DNA of 64,000 nucleotides from Gnetum montanum (Eukaryota > Streptophyta > Gnetopsida > Gnetales > Gnetaceae), in assembly GCA_015680685.1 (NCBI GenBank), contig MNCI01012636.1:5114-69113 (forward strand), in the 5' to 3' direction. The notes beneath the pieces are model-generated. The model was given only the letters and a program-made list of their open reading frames with translations, did no database searches and was not told the DNA's origin. Numbering within the stretch: position 1 is the stretch's first letter; each line of letters starts with the position of its first letter. A program made the translations under genes and the position numbers. Shown piece after piece: positions 46,891 through 59,689 of this stretch.

Positions 46891-48155
46891 TTCTTCATTA
46901 AACGTGAAAAGAACGTCAGAATGGTATGACAACATTAAAACTTACCTTCTGCATGGCGAACCACTGCACGAGCTAACACATGCGCAAAAGGATGCAGTGC
47001 GCAAGCATGCCAAGCAATACGTCATCCTTGGAGACAATACTCTCTGTAGACGCTCCTTTAATGGAGTATTGCCTACTTGCGTTAACAGCGACCAAGAACA
47101 GTAAATAGTTAACGAAGTCCACAAAGGGCTGTGTGGAGGACACGTAGCCTCATGGGCAATGACTGCTAAAATCAGATGCCTAGGGTACTATTGGCCGTAC
47201 ATGGAAAAAGACTGCCTTGCCAAGGTTAAGACATGTGACACGTGCTAGCACTATGCAAATCTAATACACGTGTCACCAACTAAGTTGCACACTACACAGA
47301 TTACTTGGCCATTCTAGCATGGGGACTGGACATCATAGGTCCCATCGCACCCAAATCTTCCGTAGGACATAGCTTCATTATCATCGCCATTGAATATTTT
47401 ATGAAGTGAGTAGAGGCTATCCCCCTACGGAAGATTACATCTCAACAGGTTTTCCATTTCATCTTAGACAATATCGTAACTAGATTTGGGCTCCCTATGA
47501 CTATTGTGACTGACAATGGGCCATAATTTAGTAGCACAGAAACCAAATCTTTTTGCGATAACCTTGGTATTAAGCAATCTTTTTCTTCACCTTATTACCC
47601 ACAAGCAAATGGTCAAGCAGAGGCGAAAAACAAGGTGATTATCAATATACTTAAGAAGATGCTCAGTATTAACAAAAAATGGTGATATGAAAAAATCCTC
47701 TACATGCTATGGGCGTATTGTACAACGTGTAGAATAGCTACAGACAGGATGCCCTACAGCCTAGTCTATGGGTTCGAAGCAGTGTTGCCCTTGGAATTAT
47801 AGGTTCCCTCATTGTGGATGGTCCTATCCATAGTTATAAATGAGACTCAGCACAATGAGTCTAGAATCATGGATTTAGATTCAGTGGAGGAGAAACGCAT
47901 CTAGACGCTCAACACCATCGAGAGATATCAGGATAAACAGAGACAGAAGCATCGGCACAGCTTGCATCAATGACCGATCAAAAAAGGAGACTTAGTTCTC
48001 AAGGCCATTCATGAACCAGTAGGCAAGTTCTCTGCAAACTGGGAAGGCCCTTTCCTAGTCATCAGTGCATACGACAATGGAGCATTCAAGTTAGTAGACA
48101 TCGACGGCAACGAGCACTCAAGCCCAGTGAACCATATATACTTTAAATGATATTA
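46890..48155 (+). pseudogene. E8 integrase, decayed
   Basis: Inserts element DNA into the chromosome when intact. The zinc-binding HHCC region (VHKGLCGGHVASW, YWPYMEKDCLAKVKTCDTC) is at 47115-47250. The catalytic core carries the DDE residues in GLDIIGPIAPKSS (about 47325), VTDNGP (47510) and YYPQANGQAEAKN (47600-47635). A GPY/F-like C-terminal part (VGKFSANWEGPFLVISAYDN, about 48025-48085) ends at SSPVNHIYFK. Stops interrupt several places (for example after CDTC and after NGP). Confidence 0.85.
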
Positions 48156-48179
48156 CGTCTAAACATCGACTTAGCGCAA

Positions 48180-48520
48180 ACACAAGGTAAAAAGCATCTG
48201 CTACGACGTAAAACTGGTAGTTCTTGCACGCGTCTATCAAGACACTAAACTAGCAAAATTTTTGACTGTCTGCCATGACGTGAAACTGGCAAGGTAAGCA
48301 TACGTCTACTAAGACGCTAAATCAACATAGACTTGTCCCTGGGTCATGACATAAAATTGACACCCATAGCACGGTCTGCTGGGACCATAAACTAGCTCTT
48401 CCACCGTCCGCTACGATGTAAAACTAGTAGATTGTAGTCTGCCTAGACATTAAACTGGGACCATGACTTGTTGAGGCTTAAAACCAGCAGTGATAGTGAA
48501 CCAGGACTCAAAACTGGAAT
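48180..48520. repeat. Degenerate repeat array downstream of E8 integrase
   Basis: About ten spaced copies of a core GACGTAAAACTGG (variants GACACTAAACTAG, GACGTGAAACTGG, GATGTAAAACTAG) every 25-45 bp. The TAAAACT core is shared with the 39.1-39.6 kb array on the other side of pol. Confidence 0.75.
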
Positions 48521-49096
48521 CGGCCAAGCATTCCATGAGGCAAGCGAGCATGATCATTTTTGCACAGTATTCCTACCAAACAGAATGGGTAAGGTGTTGG
48601 GACAGACATAATACCATTACTCCGCCAGCATTCTGCTGATTCCTTGGACATGTCGAAAGGCATACTACTGACCCCTCGAAGATGTTGCTATGACAACTGC
48701 TTTGTAGCTACACATCCTGGGATCAATTTTGCTGCTTGGGGCCACGAAAAAGCTATGGTCATCCGCAGTCTCAGCGGCCTCCATCCAACGCCATCACCGA
48801 ACTCCGGCCTAGCAGATTCATCTGACTTGTTCTTTGCCCAATCATTGGGGCAAAATGAATCTGGCTATCGACGGCGGTTTCATGAACCACAACACCAACA
48901 TTGGGATGCTTGTACCTCGTCATGGTCCTTGTTTCATGGTCTACGCTCTTCTTTTTGCTTTGGATGGTGCTTGTTTCAATAGCCTCCCTCCTTAGCGATT
49001 AGGATGATTGCTTCTGCGGTTTACTCTTTGTTATGTTTTGCAGGTTACTTGCTATGACAATGTTGATCCAGAGTGCATTCATTAGCAGGTAAGGTG

Positions 49097-49300
49097 TCAC
49101 GGTGTCCCAAAGTGATTTCTCAGACTAGCCTGGCCACCTAGGAGTGCAAATCCTACCTCTCCCGCCATTCGATCCATTATTTCGTTTTCCCTTTCCTTTG
49201 TCCTCATGACCATTGTTACCTCTTGCTTTGCTTGTACAGAGCGTGAATATTCAAGCAACAATCTTTTGCATCTTTGTGTCCATGAACTAGCATAACGCAA
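49097..49300 (-). pseudogene. Short antisense reading frame near E8 polypurine tract
   Basis: A minus-strand frame of about 66 codons (LEYSRSVQAKQEVTMVMR, MDRMAGEVGFALLGGQASL) lies between integrase and the 3' LTR. Tat elements such as Grande are known to carry antisense ORFs here, but this one is too short to assign. Confidence 0.3.
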
Positions 49301-49326
49301 CTCACCTAAGTGGAATGTAATTCAAA

Positions 49327-49345
49327 AAAAAAGGGGGCAAAGTTT
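49327..49345 (+). other. E8 polypurine tract
   Basis: AAAAAAAAAGGGGGCAAAG precedes the presumed LTR start TTTGGCAAAATGG and fits the plus orientation of pol. Confidence 0.7.
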
Positions 49346-51105
49346 GGCAAAATGGATGTAAAACAGCTCATCTAGGCCACGCGGGTGTAACACAACTCGT
49401 TTGCACAAGCCCTCCATATACAGTATGACAGTGTAACCTCTCGCAAAGGCATTCGTGGAAGGATGCTATAACTTGTTTGCAAAAGTTTCATGTTCACGTG
49501 CGTGAGTCTTCCCTGAACCTCCCTTCTTTTACTCCTATAAAATCCCTTCTATGCTTCATCCCCTACCCTACCTTGGCACTCCCAGGTTTGGCAAAGCGAC
49601 ATTTGAGCAATCTCCGATGGACGCTATTAGTGCCTTTACCTCTCTGGTGTTTTGTATTCTTTGTCGACGTCTTTCGAGCAAGCCCTCTAAACATCAACAA
49701 AGAGGGGCCATTGAAACACCATAAAATTTTCGAAGCCTTGATGGATCGACAAAATCTAGCGACCCAAGTAGGAAGTCACGACAAGGCGTAGCACAGTACA
49801 GATGAACTTTAGGAGATAGAACGAAATAATTGGTGCACGGCGGCAAGACTTCCACTTTGTGAATTTTCCATCTTTCAAAATCTCAACATTTAACATATTA
49901 CGTTGCATTACGCAACATAGTGTAACGTCGCGTAGCGTAGCGTAATATCAAAGACAGTCCACCGCAACATCAAGGTTGGCAAACATGCAAGACTTTGACA
50001 GCCCAATAAAAATGCCAAGGCCTAAGTAACGATCTGTAGCATGATGCGCATTCAGCAGGTTTTCTTTCCTAGTTAAGGGGCCTATTACGTTGCTTTATGC
50101 AGTGCAACATAGTAAAACCCCGAAAGAGATAGGAATAGAGGAAGCGTAGCAACAATACTTCAACTTTTACAGTTCTGTTATTTTACGCTGAATTATGCTA
50201 TGATGCATAATTTAGTGTAATGCAGCATAATTCAAGTAACGACAAGCATAATTCAGACATTAGTGGTTCATATTCCATAATATGCTCTCTAGCGTATTAC
50301 AGCGTAATCAAAGGACAATCTGTTGCCAAAGCCCGCACAAGGGTAGTTTACGACGTGCTACGCAACATAGCATCGCAAGCTTCAATGACAACACATTGAG
50401 TTAATGGCATTTTATGAGTTCAGAACATGCGTCACTTAAACCACATTTTTCTCCTAACCCTAACCTTATAAATGCTCCAGTTGACGAAGATCAGAGGGGT
50501 TGGCAAAATTTTTCTTTCAAGGTTGGCAAAAGAGCAAATGAGAATCAGCGATCGTGAGAACGTCGAAGGTGATTAGCAAGAATTCTTGATCAGAAATAAT
50601 CGACTACCGGATATTCTCCCCCGGGTCTGACTTCCTTATGTACAGATTGGCTAGATCAAGGTAGATTGATCCTCGCTTGTTTCATCTTTAGATAACTTTC
50701 TTGTTACTGGCATGTACTTCGTCCAAACCGAATCCCACCTAAAATCATTGTATCAAACATATTATTTTTCATAAATTAAATCCTAGATCTTGTGATCATA
50801 TTCTCTACCAAATTTGATCTCTTGCATCCTAGTTATACAGATTTGGAAATCTCATCTAAATCGTTCGCATTGTCTTTGATTGCTTTCGGGATTAACAACA
50901 TTGCATCGCCCTATAAAGAATCTTCATTTTTCCATCAAATTATTACCAAACATTTTACTGATTAAATAAGTCCCTGTCTAATCGACAAGACCGTTCAGGG
51001 CACCTTAGATTCATTTTTCTCTCCAGCACGGTCCTTGCATGGATCCAGGGTTAGAAATATGTACACAGACTTTCGTTCGGTATTTCCAGCGATCGACGTT
51101 TTCCA
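49346..51105 (+). mobile_element. E8 3' LTR region (Tat-type)
   Basis: Begins after the polypurine tract and runs to about 51105, where E9 integrase-region sequence resumes. TATA-like CTATAAAATCCC (49535) and CTTATAAATGC (50465) are present. Between 49890 and 50370 the sequence is crowded with TTACGC/GCGTAA motifs. No matching 5' LTR was found near 38.6 kb, so the exact length and ends are uncertain. Confidence 0.55.
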
Positions 51106-53100
51106 TCATTACAATGAGCATCCTAGAGAACATGCAATTGATTAGCATTAGGTACACACAAACGAACTAGGCCATCGGTGCATACCTTGTAAAGGTGTTT
51201 ATTTATTTTCATTAAGCATTTGTCTTGATAAAGAAATTGTTGTTTCTTCATTTAGTCGAAAATTTATGACATCTCTTGAGTAAGAAGATAAGTAAGGATG
51301 CCATCATATCATTTTGGTTCTGCAAGCATCTGTTCATTAATTGCATCGATAGAGAGGAGTTCATTTGGAAATTGATCAAAGAACAAGCTATTCTCCTCTT
51401 TGTTATCCCATCGTAATCGAGAAAAGTTATTAGCAACCACACTCTTAGTTCCCTTTCAAACTATCATCGTAAGATCAAATTTCTACAAGATCACCAATCA
51501 CCATATGACACAAGGGTTCACCATTGGCCTGTTCATTTGGAAGTAGATGGCACTATGATCAGTGTGCACAAAAACTTTGTATCTAAGAACATAGTGCCTA
51601 AATGTTTTTATTGCATACACCGCCATCATTAGTTCTTTCTTTGTGGTGGTGTAATTGAGTTGCACACCCACAATGCTTTGGCTTGTGTAGTGGATACAAT
51701 ATGTACATTTTCAATCGTTCAATTGTGTAAGCATAGCCCCCAACACGTAATTAGATGCATTTGTTATGATATGAAATGGTTTGGACCAGTAAAGTGCTCA
51801 TAGAATTGGAGTGTCTATGAGCTTTTACTGAGGCTCTAGAATGCTTTTTCACATTCCTTGGTCTAGATGAATGGGGCATCCTTCTTTGTTAGCTCAACCA
51901 GCAATTTTGCGATCTTAGAGAAATTCTCTATAAATCACTAGTAGTAACTAGTGTGTCTAAGGAATGACCAAAAATATTTTATAATTTTTGGTTAATGAGT
52001 AATTCCTTAGATGACCCTTATCTTTTTAGGATCTACTTTGATCTTTTTCTACAAAATTCTATGCCCTAATACAATGCCTTCTTAGACCATGATATGGCTC
52101 TTTTATCAATTGAGCCATAGGTTTGTTTACATACATCTTTTGAGTACTTGTTCAAGGCGGTCCAAGGCTTGCTTAAATGTGGCACCATATGTGGAGAAGT
52201 CATCCATGAATACTTTCAACCTATAACCAATTTGTTTCTGAAAAATTCTTAGGATCAAGTGTTGGAATATTGTAGAAGCATTGCACAAACCAAAAGGCAT
52301 CTTTTGATATGCAAAAGTCTCTGAGGGACTCATGAATGTTGTTTTGGTTTGATCCTCTTGTATGATTTGGATTTGGTTATAACCACTATAGCCATCTAGA
52401 AAATTGTAATAGCAATGCCTAGATATAGTGTCTAACACTTGATCCACAAATGACAATGGCAAGTGATCTTTGAATGTTGTCATATTCAACAACTAAAAGT
52501 TGATGTAGACTCATCACTTACCACCTTTCTTTCACACAATCATGAGTGGACTAACCCACTTACTATTCACAATGGGATAGATAAACCCCACCTTGAGGAG
52601 TTTCTTGATTTCCTCTTTGACAATTTGCTTCAATTTGGGGTCAACCATCATTGTGGTTGTCTCTTTGGCTTTATGGCCATATCAGTGTAGATATGATGCT
52701 GGCATATGCTAGGATCAAGCCTTGTGAGTTTAGGATATGATCAAGCAAAGGATGTTCACCATTTGTTGACCACTTTCAATAGAATTTGTTTCTGTTCAGG
52801 AGAAAGATTGACATTTATTATTACTAGCTTGCCATTTTTTAAAAATGCATATTCCATGCCAATAGGTAGAGTTTTCAACTCTAAGGGCTTTTTTTTTAAA
52901 AATTTTAGGGATTTCCAACTCTTCCCAATTGGTATCATCATTTGCATTATTAGAGAGTTGGTGATGGACTTGCTCTACTTTATCCATGCTTTCAATATAT
53001 GCACATGTCAAACTCTCAATAAGTTCCATGCAAAGTGTGCCACTTCCAAGATCAGCTGTTAACTATTGGATGTCTTCCTATTTTGTGACTACTATGTATA
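51106..53100 (-). pseudogene. E9 pol remnant: integrase start, RNase H and reverse transcriptase
   Basis: On the minus strand, RT occupies about 52690-52000: VDQVLDTISRHCYYNFLDGY, SGYNQIQIIQEDQTKTTF, MPFGLCNASTIFQHLILR and the catalytic VFMDDFSTYG (52225-52195). RNase H relics lie at 51950-51400. The integrase lead-in reads CVPNANQLHVL followed by DAHCNDG, and stops at about 51106 at the E8 boundary. The wording is typical of Athila-type Ty3/gypsy pol. The RT core frame 52492-52127 is open but flanked by stops. Confidence 0.8.
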
Positions 53101-53290
53101 GGAACCTTTGAATTTTAGATTCATATATAGACTATTTTCATGCTTTGATGGATGTGCTCTTAATAGACTAGAGTTTCTGAACATAGTTGCACTTGGCATC
53201 ACTATACATGATGCATGGAACTCTCTTCTTCTCAATCTTTCCAAATTCATTCTCCTTGAAAATTTTCAAGGAGAGATCTCTGATGTCCAT

Positions 53291-53590
53291 TCATGCATCA
53301 ATAGTGCTCAACCACATCCTTTCCATAATAATTGGGAAGTCTTTCTTATAGTTCTCAGCCTTGATCTTTAGAAAATCAGCAAGATAGGACCATCTACAAA
53401 TAATGATCATAATGTTCTTCACAAGTTCCAAAGGAAGAATGATTGATTGGTTTGCCAATTCTAAATGGATATTGCTCTTCTTGAGAGGTGACAAGATCCA
53501 TGCTTTGTACATGTTATGGGAAATTAGATTGATACTAGAACCCAAATTAAGAAAATTCCTACATGACTCATGTACAACAATCTATAAGTA
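53291..53590 (-). pseudogene. E9 protease, active site lost
   Basis: The minus-strand frame aligns with E7 protease: NLGSSINLISHNMYKAW, IHLELANQSIILPLELV and FPIIMERMWLSTIDA. The catalytic Asp-Ser-Gly is Asn-Leu-Gly, so it cannot be an active protease. It lies between gag (right) and RT (left) as expected. Confidence 0.75.
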
Positions 53591-53639
53591 GATGAGAGGA
53601 CTTCTAGGGTAAGATATTTTCCTTGGAAGGTTGCTAGCC

Positions 53640-56121
53640 TTAATCCAATCAAATACAATGTGGGTTAACATGACAATGAAAATCTTAGAAGGCATTTGGT
53701 TTGAAGGGCTCTTGAAAGGTTTGGATGTAGAGGATTATGCAGAGATAGGGTGGCTAGTCGCATTAGTCTATGAGGAATTTGGAGGATTGTTGGATCAAAA
53801 TAATGGTCATTTTGGGGATCTAGGTTCTAAACCATTTGGCTAAAAAGTTGACTGTAGGTTAATAGCCATAATAGCGTTACATTGTTACAATTGTGGTACA
53901 AGTTTGCCTTGCATGGATAGAGCAGAAGGTAATTGGATGGAGAGTGGAGGAGCATGTGTTAAAGGATGCAAAGGATGATAAGGATATGGGGATTCCCCTC
54001 TAGTAGATGCAAAATGAGTTTTGTGATAATTTGAAGGGTAGTAGTGATGCTAAAAAGAAACATGATTAGAAAAGTCACATGGAGACATTGGTTGCTAAAC
54101 ATAGTACCCATATGGATCTGGCTACCTATAAGGGTACTGCTACCATGGTGGTGGCATCCCCCATGACTGTGGGTGTTACTATTGCTAGTATTGCTTATAT
54201 GGGTGTAGTGGAGCTCAAATTGGATAATAATATTGTTGTTGTTAGTGTAACTGTCTTGGATTGACTTGAGGATAAGGTAATATTTTAGGTGTGTGCCTTG
54301 TTGCCAATCTAGGATTCAGTGTAAACACCCCAGACTCTACAAGTGTGACATGACAAGGTAACATTCTTTAGGATGTTTGTATTGGTAGATGTCACACCCA
54401 CCATCATCATCTAATTTTTTCTCCACAACTTCTTATACTATAGTAGCTTTGCCCTTACCCCTTTGGTATCCATGTCCAACTTCTTTATGCCTTCTGTAGT
54501 TACGATTACTACTTTTCTCTCTTGATTCTTCTGCAATATTTAGAGCAGTTTGGAATTTTTCATCCAATGAATCACACATTTTATCTACATTGGCAAAAAT
54601 TTCAAACATATATTTTTGGATTGACAAGGTCCTTCTCTTCACCACCTCATCAAGTGGTGATTCCTCCTCGTTGTTGCAAAATCAGACCTTCCTTTTTCTA
54701 ATGGAAGGATCCCTATTATATTCCTCAACACTTTCTTATTTCCTTAGCTCTCTTTATTTTGCTACCTACTTTATCAACCTTTGGATTTGATGAGATTTAA
54801 GTTTTGATAGTCTTCCTTGGGCATAAACCCTAAAAGTTTTTCTCATTTCTAATCTCAGTCCATCTATGATGTGGTGAAGTTGTTTCCATTAAGAATAACC
54901 ATGGCCAGGCCATCGGTGTATGAGAGAATAGTTTATGCCCATGGTGGCATCCAAGGGTTCATGTGTTCCTTACTTCAATCCTTGGATTTTCCTTCTCAAA
55001 TTAGACACTCAAGAGTACTAGTATTTATCATTGAACAACTCTAGCATTATACTTTACCTATGCATGGATTCCAGCTCCAGGGATCAATACCAGCTTTTGG
55101 CTTTCTTGATAAGTATATTGGGAAATAACTTTAATTTATACCAATCATTTTCAATATTTTGTAAGACATAGGCATTTTGAAAGGCTTGAAGATGTGTTTG
55201 TGGATTAGAGTTATATCCCCCATCAAATTTGGGAATATTATTTATGTTAAGTCACTTGATCTAACTATCTTTCACATACTTGGTTGGAAATTTTACTACA
55301 TTTGTGATATTCAGCATACTCTAAGTTTCCAAAAAAGGCTCATCATCATCATTATTTCAATGATGCCTATGATGTTCTCAGCTACCCCTTTGTTCATTAT
55401 AGGCCTGATGATCATTACTATCTTGTTGTTCACCTTCATCATAGTTGTCCTTTCGGTGACGTTTGTCATAACTAGAAGAGGAAGAAGAAGATGTAGATGA
55501 AGAGGGTAAAGAAGGAGGAGGACTGCCACCATCATGATGTCTACCACCTCATCTATTCTTTTCATGACCACATTCATCCACTTTCTTGTCATCTTGATGC
55601 TTGCCTAAGCCCATGCTTGAACTCTCACTTTTGCCTGAACCTAGATTATTGATAGTGGATTTTAGCTTCAGGTTCAAGCCCCCATCACAAATATCAAGGG
55701 GTGGAGAATATTCATGTTGAGAACCCCCAAAGGGAGGATCCTCACTACCATTTTGGTTGAGTAGGAATAAGGGATTGGTGAACCAGTTTTTCTTCATAGC
55801 CTCATGATGCTTCTCTTGGTGTCAATCTCTCTTGCATTGTGTTTCAGTGGGATGGTAGTCCCAGTAATCATAGTCATGCACAATGTGCTCTTCTTGAAGC
55901 TCCTAGATGCCCAACCTTCTAAGAATTTGGAGTAGCATCCTAGGGATAGATCTATTAGGAGGCATTACAATGTTGTCCTCCATATCTCGCCACTGTAGCT
56001 ATTCATCCTGGTGCAGGATGAAGGTGAAGTTAGGCACATATTCATTTGGATGAGTATATACCACCTTGCATTCTTGAGGCACTGGTAGTTTAGTATCATC
56101 ACACTTGCGAGAAGAAGACAT
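53640..56121 (-). pseudogene. E9 gag, decayed
   Basis: Starts at ATG 56121 (MSSSRKCDDTKLPVPQEC, then VVYTHPNEYVPNFTFILHQ and a stop). It continues through a Ser/Asp-rich region (55800-55450), the gag core (about 55310-54990) and the linker QKYMFEIFANVDKMCDSLDE (54600-54540), then the Pro/Gly/Tyr-rich tail. The parts are collinear with E7 and E10 gag. Many stops. Confidence 0.7.
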
Positions 56122-56255
56122 TTTTTAATAAAAATAAGTTATTAGTGTGCTGAAATTATTATATTTATTTTTAGACTAATTTTGATCTTAAGGTTCATCT
56201 AGTGATGTTAGTGATTTTTACTAGACCTAGATAATGCATGTTTCAAACAAAAAGA

Positions 56256-56275
56256 GTCCCCAAAAACAGTGCCAA
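56256..56275 (-). other. E9 primer-binding site relic
   Basis: GTCCCCAAAAACAGTGCCAA directly left of the LTR is a mutated form of the tRNA-Asp-type site seen in E7. Confidence 0.6.
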
Positions 56276-57194
56276 TGATGAGTGGTGAATACCCCTATGC
56301 TCAACTATAAAAATCACTAAGTGTTTATGCGTAATCTAGTCAAATTCCATGGATTCTATGTCTTCTAATACACAAGTCCCTAGAAAGTAAACTTTCCCTA
56401 ACAATCATTTTGTTATCTTCCCAATTACACTTGTGAGCTGTAAAGGTATGGTTAAGTGTAATCGAGACATGATTTTTATTATTTTTATGTTTTATGTTTT
56501 GTGTGCTTAAAACAAAGGATGGAAGGAATGAAGTAATTAAATTGATAACTTAATCTAACTAACTACACCTAATTAATCCTAACATAAGCATTTGTTCCCA
56601 CTTTTTGTATACATCATGAACACATTTAGTGCTAATGGGTTACCAAATGTTAAGCATTACTAGAATTACTAAGCACCAAGTGTATGCTTGAAGTGGTCAT
56701 ATTTGTGTGCTTAATTAATTTCTAATTAATCTAACTTAGTTTAGGCTTATTAATTATTTAATTACTTGAAGCATTAAATAAAATCACATAAAATATTAAA
56801 TGCATAAATAAATAATTAATCTATTTCCAAGTATTGTAAGGTTTCTCAAAAGTCTCATCTTTATTGTCGTTCATACTATTGTGCTCAGGTACATTAGTGT
56901 TTGAATAAAGATTTGTACACTTTTTGACTCTTACTATGGGTACTTAGAAAAATATTCTAACTCTCAAATGATAAAACTAAAAGAGCTCTACTACAACTAT
57001 GACAAGACATGCCATAAACATGGCAAGTGAGTGTGTATTTATAGACTTTATTGTGGAGCTACATCAATGAGGCCTCATAAATGTAGCAAATGCTATGTTG
57101 ATGCAACCTCATCAATAGAGTTGCATTGATGAAAGCCTATCGACAAGGCCATGTTGACGGGGGTTCATTGATGCGATACTTTGATACTTCATCA
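56276..57194 (-). mobile_element. E9 5' LTR, inserted in E10 integrase
   Basis: 919 bp, ends TGATGAGTGGTGAATACC and GATACTTCATCA. Its right flank (CTAATAGTATGAGTT) reads, on the minus strand, as E10 integrase sequence SEITKILTHTIS, not as a polypurine tract. This LTR therefore marks the edge of E9 nested in E10. U3 here has repeated GATG/CATCAATG motifs and lacks the GATATC palindrome. Confidence 0.85.
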
Positions 57195-57800
57195 CTAATA
57201 GTATGAGTTAGTATTTTAGTTATCTCGCTATTTGTGACTTTGGCTTGATCGTTGGCTTAGGGGTGGTATGGAGTTATTAATTTATGTTCAACCCTCAAGT
57301 GTTGCATGAGTTTGTAAAAAGTGACATCTCTAAAATATGTACCATTATCATAAATAAGTTCCCTTGGCATACCAAACCTATTTATAACATATTATTGTAC
57401 AAATTAGGATAATATGGATGAGGTACAGTTAGTGATGACTATAATTTCTATCCATTTCATACAATAGTCAACAAATGTAATTATATAGGCTTTTTCATTG
57501 GACATGGGATTGATGGACCTCATAAAGTCAATTCCCTAAAGATTGAAAGGCTCTAGTGATTGGATCCACTATTGGGATCCTTCCATATGAGTAGTCATTC
57601 CCCCATCACATTAACATCTATCATAGGAGTAGATGAAGTGATACGCATCCCTAAAGAGCGTAGGCCAATAGTAACCTACCATGAGGATCTTAATGGCCAT
57701 TCGTCTTCCCACATAGTGGCCCCCACGAGGGCTCTCGTGAGCAGCTTGAAGGACACATAGTTGATCTACATTAGGGACACACCATCATACTAGGCCATCT
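57195..57800 (-). pseudogene. E10 integrase, C-terminus displaced by E9
   Basis: Minus strand from 57800: zinc region GRRMAIKILMVGYYWPTLF, then core GIDFMRSINPMSNEKAY, FVDYCMKWIEIIVI, RFGMPRELIYDNGTYF, LMQHLRVEHKLITPYHP and ANDQAKVTNSEITKIL. First and second acidic positions are visible (GID, YDNG); the third is Lys where the family has Glu (DQAKVTN for NGQVEVTN). Stops are present, and the reading ends at the E9 LTR. Confidence 0.75.
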
Positions 57801-57899
57801 ATAAAAACCTTGTAAAGGTTACTATTGATCTTTGTGAAGTGTTTAGCCTAGTGAAGAAATTATTGTTTCTTCTTATGGTCCCACCCATATGGCATCTCT

Positions 57900-59560
57900 T
57901 GAGTAAGTAGATAGGATAGGATGTCCTTATACTAGTTGATTTCTTTGTGATCTTATTTAGTGATAGCTCCAGCAAAGTGAAGTTCATTAAGAAACTAGAC
58001 TGATAGTGGGATATCCTCCTCCTTGATGTCCCATCATAACCAATACAAGTTGTTAGTGATCACATTCTTGGTTCCCTTTCTATCCACCATTGTTAGATTG
58101 AACTCTTGTAGGATCACCAACCACTATATGACATGAGGGTTCACCATTGGTTTGTTCATGAGGAACCATATAACATTGTGGCTTGTGTGCTCAAATACTT
58201 TAAATCCAAGCACATAGTGCCTAAATTTCTCCAATGCATACACCACCACCATCAACTCCTTTTCAGTGGTGGTGTAGTTAAGATCTACATCAATAATGCT
58301 TTTTTTGGTACAATGGATGTAGTATGGATGTTTCTGATTGTCCATCTGTGTTAACATGGCCTCCCAGATAGTTTGATATGGCCATCATGATGTGGAATGG
58401 TTTGGACCAATCTAGTACTCGTAGAATGGGAGTTTCTACAAGCTTCTACTCTAGTTGTTGGAATGCATGCTCACATTTCTTGGTCTAGATAAACAACACA
58501 TTTCTCTTTGTCAACTCCACCAATAACTAGTGTGTTCAAGAAATGACCTCACATCTTTGATCATTTCAAGATGTCTAGTAATTTCTTGGATGACATTTAC
58601 TTTTTCTAGATTTACCTTGATCCCTTTTGTTAAAATACGGTGCTCCAATACAATGCCTTATTAAACCATTGGATGGCTCTTTTGCCAATTGAGCCTCAAG
58701 TTGGTTTTGATACATCATTGAAGCACTTGCTCCAAATAGTCCAAGGCTTACTCAAAGGTAGCCTTGTAGGTAGAGAAGTCATCCATGAAGACTTCCACCC
58801 CACTATCAATTTGCCACTACAAGATGCTGAGGACCAACCATTGGAAAGTAGTAGGGGCATTAAAAAAGTCAAAAGGCATCTTTCTATATGGAAAAGTCCT
58901 TGAGGAACTTGTGAATGTTGTTTTGACAAGATCCTCTAGCGCTATCTAGATTTGGTTGTAGCCACTACAATTGTCCAAAAAATTGTAGTAGTAATGCCCT
59001 GTGATTGTATCCAATACTTGGTTCACAAATGGAAAAGGAAAGTGATCTTTATATGTAGCCATGTCCAACAACCTAAAATTGACATAGACCCTTCACTTCC
59101 TCCTTTCTTTGGCACTGTAATGAATGGGCTAACCCTCACTATTAGCAATTGGATAAATGAACCCTACCTTAAGGAGTTGTTCAATCTTCTCCTTGATGAT
59201 CTACTTAAGCTTGGGGTTTAAGTATCTTTGTGGCTATATTTTTGATTTAATGGAGGTGTTTATGTATATTTTGTGCTAGTATATCCTTGGGTCAATTCTA
59301 GTGAGCTCATGATATGACGAGGCAAAAGTTGTTCGCCATTTTTTTACAACTTCTAGCAACTTCTTATTTTTTTCATGAGCAAGTATGGCATTGATGATGA
59401 TTGGCTTACCATTATTTAAGAAGGCATACTCCATTCTTGTTGGTAAATCCTTTAGCTCAAGGGGCTCATGTTTGAAAGTATTTGGGATCTCCAGCTCTCT
59501 CCAATTGATTTCACCTTGTTCATTAGAGAGTTGGCAATGGATCTACTCTAGTTGATCTAT
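57900..59560 (-). pseudogene. E10 reverse transcriptase and RNase H, decayed
   Basis: Minus strand: RT fragments VLDTITGHYYYNFLDNCSGY (about 59030-58970), TFPYRKMPFDFFNAPTTFQW and the catalytic EVFMDDFSTYKATFE (58800-58750), with the RT thumb relic near 58600. RNase H is at 58340-58140 (YYIHCTKKSIIDVDLNYTT, KELMVVVYALEKFRHYVLG). The reading is collinear with E9 pol. Stops are frequent outside these motifs. Confidence 0.8.
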
Positions 59561-59689
59561 GCTCTCATGAGGCTATCAGCTGGTTGCATGCACACTGATG
59601 ATTTAGCCTGTCTTTTTATTATCAACCACTAGGTACCCTCATATTTTGTGGCTTTTGTGTACAATCATCTTTGAATTTTAGCAACATTA

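Noticed and set aside
55177-55500. Plus-strand frame with hydrophobic stretches resembling membrane segments
   Set aside because: It is antisense to E9 gag; the hydrophobicity comes from the complement of Asp/His/Asn-rich codons.
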